Translations under genes and position numbers: made by a program
The notes under the pieces: generated by a model
Told to the model about the DNA's origin: nothing
Database searches by the model: none
Seen by the model: only the letters and a program-made list of their open reading frames with translations
Shown here: positions 6,658 through 13,358 of the stretch, in pieces
How positions within the stretch are numbered: the stretch's first letter is position 1
How the letters are laid out: each line of letters starts with the position of its first letter
NCBI GenBank assembly: GCA_964562575.1
Contig: CAZLTY010000114.1
Span: forward strand, 1-13,818
Reading direction: 5' to 3'
DNA: 13,818 nt
Source of the DNA: SG8-4 sp964562575
GTDB lineage: Bacteria > Planctomycetota > Phycisphaerae > Sedimentisphaerales > Anaerobacaceae

Positions 6658-7917
6658 TTGATTGGCTATTGGTCATTCGAGGAAGGCCAGAGGACCCAGA
6701 CCTCCGACACAACGGGAAACGCCAATGATGGAACGTTTAATGGTGACGTAGAGTGGGTGCCTGGCTACGCTGGCTCGGGCGTGGCCTTCGACGCGGCCAG
6801 CGAGCGAATCGTGATCGGCCCCCTCGACCCCTCGGCCGAGAACAATGCCATGACGCCGGCCGCCTGGATCAACTGGGAGGGCCAGGGGCATAGCATCTCA
6901 CAGGAGGGTATCATCGGTAAACGTCAAGGCTGGGATCCCGGCACCAATATCAAGTGGTTCTGGCAGACCCAACCCAACTGGCGATCTCTTGTTTCGAGCC
7001 GATGGTGCCGATGGTGGTACGGGTTTGTGGTGGGGTAATGGAATCCTCGTGCCTTTTGCGAATGAGTGGACACATGTGGCTCTGACTTGGGAGAACGGCG
7101 CCGCGCTACAGTATATCAATGGCGAGGAAGTTTCAAATGGGAATATCACTTTCAGAGATACGGCAAACGATACGCTTGTGACTATTGGTTGTGTTGATTC
7201 CGGCAATAACGAGACCTTTGTCAGCATCATTGACGAGGTACGGATCTACAACAATGCACTGTATCCACAGGAAATTCAGATTGCAATGCTGCCCGGGGCA
7301 GACCCCAGCTTCGCCACTTCTCCGAGCCCAGAGAGTGGAACTGGCAACGTTCCCCAGAACGTCATTCTCGCCTGGGAACCGGGTCCGATGGCCGCTACGC
7401 ACAACGTGTATTTCGGAGAATCCTTCGACGACGTTAATGACGCCCCTGCTCCCGATGCCTTGGACATATTGGTCAGCAAGGGCCAGGCGGACACAAGCCA
7501 CAATCCCGAAGGTCTTCTCGATTTCGGCAGGACTTATTACTGGCGCATCGACGAAGTCAACGCGCCGCCGGACTCGACCGTCTTCAAGGGCGCTGTGTGG
7601 AGCTTTACAGTCGAGACCTTCGCTTATCCGATCACGAACGTGACCGCCACGGCTTTCAGCGAGAACACCGCGGATATGGGTGCGGGCAAGACCATGGACG
7701 GTTCCGGGCTCAACGGCGATCTGCATTCGGTCGAGCCGACCGATATGTGGCTTAGCAGTCTGACGGGCGAACAGCCGACATGGATACAGTTCGAGTTTGA
7801 CAAGCCCTGTGTGCTTGACGAAATGTGGGTCCGGAATCAGAACCAATTGGTCGAGCCTCTGGTAGGTTTCGGCGCAAACGATGTCACGCTCGAGTATTCA
7901 GAGGACGGCGTCAACAG
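6658..7917 (+). pseudogene. Broken LamG + Fn3-like + discoidin gene remnant
   Basis: The frame starts inside a LamG domain ('IGYWSFEEGQ', 'NANDGTFNGD'), directly after a TGA at 6655-6657, with no signal peptide and no ribosome binding site. Near 6979-6981 (AACTGGCGAT) the frame shifts: the first frame gives a nonsense tail, while the other gives the expected 'DLLFRADGADGGTGLWWG', so one extra base is likely. The second frame continues through the rest of LamG ('WTHVALTWENG', 'IIDEVRIYNNAL'), an Fn3-like repeat ('VYFGESFDDVNDAP', 'YYWRIDEVNAPPDST') and the first half of a discoidin domain. It breaks off at about 7917 after 'LEYSEDGVN', where the intact paralogue at 3228 continues for some 60 more residues. 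It lacks a 5' end, a 3' end and a continuous frame, so it is very probably not functional unless misassembled. Confidence 0.8.
7333..7910 (+). repeat. Direct repeat shared with 3830-4410
   Basis: Partner of the repeat in the intact 1103-residue gene. The match ends abruptly at about 7911-7917, where the discoidin coding sequence breaks off. Confidence 0.8.
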
Positions 7918-7929
7918 CGTCCTGGCACA

Positions 7930-8371
7930 CATATGATATTGAGGATTCCCGGGCGCGAGCTGTCTGAGTTGCTCACACACTTGGAGTGCCTCTTCGTTGC
8001 GTCCATTCTGCTGATAGAGAGTCATCAGTTCCTCGCGGCACCCCGTGTTGGCCGGATCAAGCTCTGCCGCCCGCAGCCAATGCTTCTCGGCCGTCTGCCG
8101 CCGGCCGCGCTCGTAATACAATATGCCGGCATTCGTGTGGGCTTTCGACGCACGATGGCGAGACTTGATCAGCAAGCTCTGGTGCAGAACGTAGTCCCTC
8201 TTCTTCGGGGCCAGACAATAACTCTAACCAGAAGAAGCCGGCAATACCGACGCACGCGACCGCCGTCAGAACGAGCGCCCAGGCAGGTCTCTTTGAAGCA
8301 GTAGAAGCTGGTGGTTGTGAACGTTTGGAATTCGTTGTTTTCCGTTTCCCTCCTTTTGTGCGCCTGGCCAT
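7930..8371 (-). pseudogene. TPR-repeat membrane protein, frameshifted and 3'-truncated
   Basis: From ATG 8371 (an in-frame ATG at 8401 is also possible) the minus strand encodes a basic N-terminus ('MARRTKGGKRKTTNSKR'), then one transmembrane segment ('WALVLTAVACVGIAGFFW', about residues 31-50), then loses frame. The other frame continues with good TPR sequence: 'KAHTNAGILYYERGR', 'AEKHWLRAAELDPAN', 'EELMTLYQQNGRNEEAL'. Dropping one C from the CCCC run at 8207-8210 joins them as 'SGPKKRDYVLHQS'. After 'LAPGNPQYH' (about 7935) the frame runs into sequence antisense to the discoidin remnant, so the 3' end is missing. TPRs mediate protein-protein contacts; partner unknown. The frameshift may be a sequencing error; the lost 3' end is a structural break. 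Confidence 0.7.
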
Positions 8372-8448
8372 CACAACCTGCCCTAGACCGGGATTTCCCA
8401 TGTGTACTTCACTGAACCGTTCCACCGCTCCTGCAAACTTCACGTCTC

Positions 8449-8477
8449 ATAGTACCATGATCTCATCTCAATTCCAA
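8449..8477 (-). promoter_or_regulatory. Possible promoter of the TPR gene
   Basis: On the minus strand TTGGAA (8477-8472) and TACTAT (8454-8449) are 17 bases apart, each matching consensus at four of six positions. The predicted start near 8442 leaves a leader of about 40 or 70 bases, depending on which ATG is used. Confidence 0.35.
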
Positions 8478-8705
8478 GATAATTCCAGTAGATTCAACAT
8501 ACCGTGGCGGCCGAGCCGCCAAAAAGTCGAACACGTACGTCAAGAACCCGTTCTTTCTCGTTCGGTTGTCACGATGTTCTGAATCGATCGCTGAGGTCAG
8601 GCCGAGTGCTTCATCAGGCTCACGGTAGGCCAGCAGCCCGGCGCCACTGGTGACTTTGGCTCCGTAGAATTCAAGCCTCAATTCATGGTCAAAAGCCTCT
8701 TCCGG
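8463..8705 (-). pseudogene. Fragment resembling the N-terminus of an IS1380-type transposase
   Basis: The minus-strand frame reads 'LRLEFYGAKVTSGAGLLAYRE', 'DEALGLT' and 'RDNRTRKN'. This matches my memory of the opening of IS1380-family transposases: a short beta strand, 'xVTSxAGL', then 'RExDExLGL' and 'TGKN'. The ~350 residues that should follow, including the DDE catalytic core, are absent; instead there are about 28 unrelated residues and a stop at 8463. No terminal inverted repeats were found. This is at most a relic, and the family is identified from a short motif only. Confidence 0.4.
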
Positions 8706-8936
8706 CTAATGGGCACGTGGAGTGGCGTTGCCCATAGCCAAGAAGAATCGTCCGGGGCCGCAGATGTCCAAATTACCCCCCTGGTCTACCCTGAATTGGC
8801 CATCTGCCCAAACGATTCTTCTCTCGAATGAACCCCAGGGGACCCGTTGTCTGCGTACCACATACGCATTAACCGGATGAAACGCATTTTGAAGCTCTTG
8901 GGCGCGCACTGTATGGAAATGCCAGCATAGGACCAT
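8706..8936 (-). other. Unrecognised open frame upstream of the transposase-like fragment
   Basis: A 76-residue minus-strand frame with 'VPWGSFERRIVWADGQF' and 'DQGGNLDICGPGRFFLAMG', which look protein-like (glycine turns, regular hydrophobic pattern), but I do not recognise a family. It ends at TAG 8706-8708 and is in the same frame as the transposase-like fragment that follows, so the two may be pieces of one older frame interrupted by a stop. No start signal stands out; the start at 8936 is nominal. It may be part of a truncated gene. Confidence 0.3.
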
Positions 8937-9018
8937 CCGGCGCAGCGACCGTCTCTTGTCCTCACAATGTCTGCCTATGCCCAGCGCACTCTTCGATCGG
9001 CTGTGCGTCTAGGATTCT
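8937..9018. other. S1 downstream flank, no gene or terminator seen
   Basis: These 82 bases follow the S1 stop codon on the minus strand. I see no hairpin with a T-run, so no intrinsic terminator for S1 can be assigned here. The sequence bears no resemblance to that following the second S1-tail copy (below 2270). Confidence 0.5.
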
Positions 9019-11144
9019 TTACTTTTCTTCCTGCTCTTGGGCGGCATCGTCGTCACTGACCTCTTTATCCGGACTTTGCTCAGGTTGCTCTTGAGCGGTC
9101 TTCTCAGGCGCCTCTGGCATCTCCGCGGCAGCGTCAGTTTGTACTGTCTCGGCGGCAACATCCACGTCCGCCTCCGCCTCGGGGGCTTGAGCCGCCGCAA
9201 CCTCAGGCTCAGACTCCTGAGCCGGCTGTTGGTCAGCGCCGGGCGCCGCGGCATCTGTCGCCTGACTATCACCGAATTTCAACTGCAGCTTTCTGATCTG
9301 ATCGGCGTCGGCGTCGGAGAGTACCCTCTCGGGACCCGCCGGGATATGCGGGCGGGTAGCGGGAGCGGGCCCGCCAGACTCGGCGGCGGTCTGATCTTCA
9401 GCAGCCCACCTGACCCTGCGCAGGCTTAGACCGATCTTGCGAGCGTCACTGTCAACCTTAAGAATCTTCACTTCGACTTCGTCGCCCACATTGACTATAT
9501 CCTGGGGTTTGTCGATCTTATGGTCGGCAAGTTCGGAAATGTGCAGCAATCCCTCCAACTCCTGTTCGAGTTCGACGAACGCCCCGAAATTCGTGAGTTT
9601 GGCCACTTTGCCTTTGATGATATGTCCCGGAATGTACTTCTCCGGGATAGCACGAAGCCACGGATCTTCGGTCATCTGCTTTATACCCAGCGAGACCCGC
9701 CTTTTCTCTTCGTTGACTTCCAGAACGATACATTTTACTTCCTGGCCTTTCTGAAGGGCTTCGCCCGGATGGCTGTGTTTCCTCGTCCAGCTTAGGTCTG
9801 AAATGTGAACCATACCATCTATACCCGGCTCTATTTCGAGAAAAGCACCGAAATTGGCCACGCTGCGCACCTTCGCGGTGACAACCGCCCCGGCAGGATA
9901 TTTCTGGAACGCAATGGCCCAGGGATTGGTCTGAGTCTGCTTGAGTCCGAGGGATATTTCCTGCTTTTCCTTGTTGACGCTCAATACGACCACCTCGATC
10001 TCGTCGGCGAGATTGACCAGTTCGCTCGGATGCGCAAGACGCTTGGTCCAACTCATCTCGCTGATATGCNNNNNNNNNNGTGCACATAATTATGCAGCCG
10101 TGTTGGCAAGGGAGGACGAGGCTGCAGCCACGTAAGTCGCTTGGTCCAACTCATCTCGCTGTTATGCACCAGCCCTTCGATGCCGTCTTCGAGCCGCACG
10201 AATACGCCGTAGTTCATCACGTTTACGACCTTGCCCTTGACCTTTGCGCCGAGCGGATAGCGGTTTTCAACGTCATCCCACGGACTGGCCGTCTTCTGCT
10301 TCAAGCCGAGCGAAATCTTTTCGTGATCTTTGTCGACGGCTACGACAATGCACTCGATTTCCTGATCAAGCTCGACAACTTCCGACGGATGCGAAATCCT
10401 GCCCCAGCTCAAATCGGAAATATGCAACAGACCGTCCAGACCCCCGAGGTCCACGAATACTCCGAAGTCCGCGATGTTCTTGACAACGCCCTTGCGCAAC
10501 TGGCCCACTTCGATCTCGGCCAGGATCTTTTCCTTGCTGCTGCGGCGTTCTTCCTCTATGAGCTTGCGCCGCGATATGACAATATTCCTGCCTTCGATAT
10601 CGATCTTGAGAATCGTACAATCGACCTCTTTGCCGATGAATCTGCTTATGTCACCCGGCTTTCTGATGTCAACCTGCGAAGCCGGCAAGAACACAGGCAC
10701 TCCGATATCTACAAGCAAACCACCCTTGATTCGCCTTATGACCTTGCCGGTGACGACGTCACCTTCCTTCTTCGACTCCAGAATTGTCGCCCAACCTCTG
10801 ATGAGATCGGCTTTGCGTTTGTTCAGGAGCACAAGACCGCTTTCAGAGTCGGTGTCTTCGAGAAGAACGTCGATCTCTTTGCCCGGCACTATTTCGTCGG
10901 AGCTGTCGAATTCGCCGGCGTCCACAATTCCTTCACTCTTGAGCCCCACCTCGACAACGACATCGTTGCCTATCTGCGATACGATTGTTCCTTTAAGAAT
11001 AGTCCCCGGCAAACGCAGGTCCACCTTGGTCTGCAGTGCTTCTTCCAAAAAGTCGTTTTCCAATTCCCCAAACATCGCGCCGACCTGCTCGTCGAGCTTT
11101 TCTTCGGACAAACCCAATTTGTTGACAATATTTCGGTCTACCAT
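9019..11144 (-). CDS. rpsA: 30S ribosomal protein S1 (interrupted by an assembly gap)
   Basis: S1 binds mRNA on the 30S subunit and helps start translation of structured or weakly signalled messages. The chosen start is ATG 11144 ('MVDRNIVNKLG'), with GAGG 11 bases upstream; an in-frame ATG at 11198 adds 18 residues but looks less natural. Six S1 OB-fold domains are present, as in E. coli: about residues 47-118, 128-196, 213-282, 300 onward (split by the gap), then two more, with hallmarks 'FGVFVDL', 'GLLHISDLSW', 'ISLGLKQ', 'FGAFLEI' and 'GLLHISEL'. After domain six comes an acidic, Ala/Glu/Gln-rich disordered tail of about 130 residues, longer than usual. Within domain four, ten Ns and a 30-base duplicated flank break the frame; removing them joins '..VHISEMSWTKR' to 'LAHPSEL..' and gives about 675 residues. 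The gene is probably intact in the organism. ispH lies upstream on the same strand. Confidence 0.93.
9025..9256 (-). repeat. S1 3' end, direct repeat partner of 2276-2510
   Basis: This is the part of the genuine S1 gene that recurs about 6.75 kb to the left in the same orientation. The match stops close to the stop codon on one side and at the codons for 'ATDAAAPG' on the other. Confidence 0.85.
10040..10069. repeat. 30-base duplicated contig end, left copy
   Basis: Bases 10040-10069 recur at 10138-10167 with one mismatch. Both encode the same S1 domain-four segment ('SEMSWTKR'). The copies flank the N gap, which is typical of overlapping contig ends that were not merged. Confidence 0.85.
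10070..10079. other. Assembly gap of ten Ns
   Basis: Exactly ten Ns, probably a fixed-length scaffolding placeholder, within S1 domain four. The 58 bases to its right (10080-10137) do not encode S1 sequence and sit at the very end of a contig; they are probably erroneous or misplaced. Confidence 0.95.
10138..10167. repeat. 30-base duplicated contig end, right copy
   Basis: Partner of 10040-10069. The single difference changes the conserved Ile of 'VHISEMSW' to Asn, which supports a base error near a contig end. Confidence 0.85.
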
Positions 11145-11263
11145 AAAACCAAATCCCTCTGTGGAGTCTGCTTTCTCGACTCGTCCGACGCCCCACATTT
11201 ACGCCAACAAGCCTCTGCGCCACACGGCACAACTATCAATCTTTCGGTTAATAATTGACAAAT

Positions 11264-11304
11264 ACCCATTTACCCACGCAGCAAATGGGTTTTACATTAT
11301 AACA
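11264..11304 (-). promoter_or_regulatory. S1 promoter with a hairpin at the predicted transcript start
   Basis: On the minus strand TGTTATAAT (11304-11296) is a perfect -10 with an extended TG; no good -35 is seen. Transcription would start near 11290-11289, exactly where a perfect 8-bp hairpin begins (ACCCATTT 11290-11283 with AAATGGGT 11271-11264, 11-base loop). The leader to ATG 11144 would be about 145 bases. The hairpin may stabilise the mRNA or take part in feedback control; S1 synthesis is autoregulated in E. coli. The role here is inference. Confidence 0.5.
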
Positions 11305-11365
11305 ATATCTCAGCGGAATGCTACCGCCAACTTAAACTTTTGTAAATATAGAGGTTAGGCCGATC

Positions 11366-12211
11366 TCATCCGCCGCTTTGCTCGTAAATTTCCAGATTCC
11401 TTACAAATTCGTCTATTATCCAGTCAGGCGTCGACGCCCCGGCTGTAACACCCGCCGTTTTTTTGCCCCAAAGCACGCCCTCGTCAAGCTCAGCCCAGTT
11501 TTGCAGGTGAAACGTCTGGCTGTTCACACCTTTGCAGAGTTCCGCCAATCTCCGCGTATTGGCGCTTTCCAGACCGCCGAGAACAAACATGATCTCCACC
11601 TCTTTGCACAACTGCGCCGCCGATTCCTGCCTCTTTATCGCTTCTTTGCACAGAGTATTGATCACCTTGAGTTCGCTGAAGCTCCCCCGTCCGATAGCAC
11701 CTAACATTCTACCGACGAATTCGGGATTTTGCGTAGTCTGACAAACGACTCCCAGTTTGGCGTTACTCGGCAGCTTGTGCAGATCAGATTCATCGGCGAT
11801 GACCACGACATCTCTGGCGCAACCCACGACGGCCCGGACCTCGGGATGATTCTCCTCTCCTATTACTACTACCTTGTAGCCGTCGCTTTCAAGCTTGGCA
11901 GCTATGTGCTGCACCCTCTTGACCAGCACGCAGGTGGCATCGATGATGTTGAGCCCTTTTTCCTTCAGCCTGGCTATCTGTGCCGGCGCTGCCCCATGAG
12001 AACGAATAAGGACCGTCCCGGAATGAACATCCTGCACGTCGCCCACGGTTTTGAGTCCGCTTTTTGCCAGCCGGTCAACCACATCCTTGTTGTGAATTAT
12101 GGGGCCAAGACTGTACACTTCGTCTTCGGCAGCCAGGATCTTTTCGGCAACGCTGATGGCGTTCCTGACACCATGGCAGAATCCGCATTTTTCCGCAACC
12201 AATACTCTCAT
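11366..12211 (-). CDS. ispH: 4-hydroxy-3-methylbut-2-enyl diphosphate reductase (IspH/LytB)
   Basis: This enzyme makes the last step of the non-mevalonate (MEP) pathway, reducing HMBPP to IPP and DMAPP with an iron-sulfur cluster in the cytoplasm. At 281 residues it is close to full length for short-form IspH. The three cluster cysteines are C12 ('GFCHGV'), C94 ('DATC') and C188 ('NTLC'). Substrate residues are present: H40 ('IIHN'), H72 ('RSHG'), H122 and E124 ('NHPEV'), T159 ('QTT'), 'ESANT' and 'AGASTPDW'. The position after C94 is Val where the family nearly always has Pro ('DATCP'). I chose ATG 12211 ('MRVLVAEKCGFCHGV') because IspH proteins begin there; a GTG at 12256 would add 15 unconserved residues. 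There is no clear Shine-Dalgarno sequence before 12211. S1 follows 221 bases downstream on the same strand, a neighbour pairing seen in other bacteria. Confidence 0.96.
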   Translation of the reverse strand: MRVLVAEKCGFCHGVRNAISVAEKILAAEDEVYSLGPIIHNKDVVDRLAKSGLKTVGDVQDVHSGTVLIRSHGAAPAQIARLKEKGLNIIDATCVLVKRVQHIAAKLESDGYKVVVIGEENHPEVRAVVGCARDVVVIADESDLHKLPSNAKLGVVCQTTQNPEFVGRMLGAIGRGSFSELKVINTLCKEAIKRQESAAQLCKEVEIMFVLGGLESANTRRLAELCKGVNSQTFHLQNWAELDEGVLWGKKTAGVTAGASTPDWIIDEFVRNLEIYEQSGG

Positions 12212-12354
12212 ATGATCCGCAAAACAAAAACAAAATCGCGACTCAAGAACGCTCACTCAAGAAGTCTATGCAAAAACTCCGGCACAATCCAGCAAAACCT
12301 CTCTTTCGAAGAAGAACTCCGCACGAAGCGGTCGATATTTTGTGAAGTTTGTTC
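12212..12354. other. Divergent intergenic region between ispH and the OmpA-like gene
   Basis: Part of the spacer between the two oppositely oriented genes. It contains two copies of ACTCAAGAA (12241-12249 and 12255-12263) with a period of 14 bases, just upstream of ispH, which could be an operator. I could not assign an ispH promoter with confidence. No gene is seen. Confidence 0.4.
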
Positions 12355-12383
12355 TTGACGGGCAAAGGCAAATCGGTTCTATT
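12355..12383 (+). promoter_or_regulatory. Sigma70-type promoter for the OmpA-like lipoprotein
   Basis: TTGACG (12355-12360) and TCTATT (12378-12383) are 17 bases apart, matching consensus at five and four positions. The leader to ATG 12503 is about 115 bases and includes a small hairpin, AGCCC-TTCAAT-GGGCT (12428-12443). Confidence 0.5.
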
Positions 12384-12502
12384 TCGAAGCCGAGGGCTGA
12401 GAATACAGAGTTTGTCGAGTTATTGCAGCCCTTCAATGGGCTCCGAGTATTTTAGGGAAGGTCAAAAGGAATATTTCATTTTTCATGGAAAGGACTTAGA
12501 TC

Positions 12503-13279
12503 ATGCGAACAGTCAGACTTTCAGCAATTCTCGCCTTATGTGCCTGCGTCTCACTGATAACCGGTTGCGGCTCCGAACTTCAGGACCTGCGGATCCAAAA
12601 CCAGACGCAGCAGAAGCTCATAGATCAACTCCACGCCGATCTGGAGACTATCAGGTTGGAACGCGATAAATTGAAAAACCAGCTTGACACAGCCCTGGCA
12701 ACAGGCGACATCGATGCGCAGAGCCTGCAGGAAAAGATCGCAGCGCTCGAAGAGAACAAGAAACAGATGGAAGAGATGATAGCCTCGATGCAAGAACAAC
12801 TGCTTTACGGCAGCGCCGTACTGCCGCCGGAGTTGAGCACTATGCTGGAGGACTTTGCAAACCAGCACGATATGGTTACCTACGATTCGAGCCGGGGCAT
12901 AGTTAAATTCAGGAGCGATCTGACCTTCGATCCGGGCAGCGACATTGTGGCCGCCTCAGCCGTTGCGGCGGTCAAATCGCTCGCCGGGATTCTCAACAGC
13001 GAAGAAGCCAGGAAGTTCGACGTCGTAATTGCCGGGCACACAGACGATGTTCGTATTGCCAGAGCCGAAACCAAGGCAAAGCATCCGACCAACTGGCACC
13101 TCTCGGTGCACAGAGCAATCTCCGTCAAGGACGTGATGGAAAGCACCAGCATAGAGCCCAAACGACTGAGCGTGCGAGGCTTCGGCGAGTACAGGCCCGT
13201 GGAGGCAAACCTGCCCAACAAGAAAGGCAATCCGAAAAACAGACGAGTGGAAATCTATATTGTCGCCCAGGGAACGTAA
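12503..13279 (+). CDS. OmpA/MotB-domain outer-membrane lipoprotein with coiled coil
   Basis: A 258-residue protein, starting at ATG 12503 with GAAAGGA eight bases upstream. Residues 1-21 are a lipoprotein signal ending in the lipobox 'LITGC', so C22 would be lipidated after signal peptidase II cleavage. Residues about 24-100 are heptad-rich and charged (several 'QQKLIDQL', 'LERDKLKNQL' type runs), a coiled coil. Residues about 130-255 form an OmpA-like peptidoglycan-binding domain: 'VIAGHTDDVRI' (176-185), 'LSVHRAISVKDVM' (200-212), 'LSVRGFGEYRPV' and the closing 'NPKNRRVEIYI', which carries the conserved Arg pair. It resembles Pal/YiaD-type proteins that tie the outer membrane to peptidoglycan through a stalk. 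It has its own promoter and precedes ndk by 79 bases, separated by a heptamer repeat. Confidence 0.92.
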   Translation: MRTVRLSAILALCACVSLITGCGSELQDLRIQNQTQQKLIDQLHADLETIRLERDKLKNQLDTALATGDIDAQSLQEKIAALEENKKQMEEMIASMQEQLLYGSAVLPPELSTMLEDFANQHDMVTYDSSRGIVKFRSDLTFDPGSDIVAASAVAAVKSLAGILNSEEARKFDVVIAGHTDDVRIARAETKAKHPTNWHLSVHRAISVKDVMESTSIEPKRLSVRGFGEYRPVEANLPNKKGNPKNRRVEIYIVAQGT

Positions 13280-13290
13280 TACAAGATTTG

Positions 13291-13350
13291 CGATTGCCGA
13301 CTGCCGATTGCCGATTTCAAATCGAAAATTGGAAATCGGAAATCGGAAAT
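13291..13350. repeat. Heptamer repeat block forming an imperfect palindrome
   Basis: Four units of the CGATTGC type (CGATTGC, CGACTGC, CGATTGC, CGATTTC; 13291-13318) are followed by AAATCGA, AAATTGG, AAATCGG, AAATCGG and AAAT (13319-13350). The second half is roughly the reverse complement of the first, so the transcript could fold into a hairpin with arms near 27 bases, centred on GATTT-C-AAATC. It fills most of the 79 bases between the OmpA-like gene and ndk. It may act as a terminator, attenuator or dispersed intergenic repeat. Confidence 0.75.
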
Positions 13351-13358
13351 AGTGTTGG

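Noticed and set aside
7825..8304. Plus-strand 159-codon open frame across the discoidin/TPR joint
   Set aside because: It crosses a joint between two unrelated genes and is antisense to good TPR sequence.
8706..8905. Stop-codon readthrough gene (amber at 8706-8708)
   Set aside because: The frame is continuous across the TAG, but both sides look like gene debris and there is no readthrough context or pylT-type tRNA in the window.
10080..10137. Insertion or intein-like interruption of S1
   Set aside because: Too short, next to an N gap and a duplicated contig end; assembly artefact is far more likely.
10080..11258. Long plus-strand open frames opposite S1 (up to 392 codons)
   Set aside because: Antisense to conserved S1 domains; no start signals or recognisable motifs. 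They arise from codon bias of the real gene.
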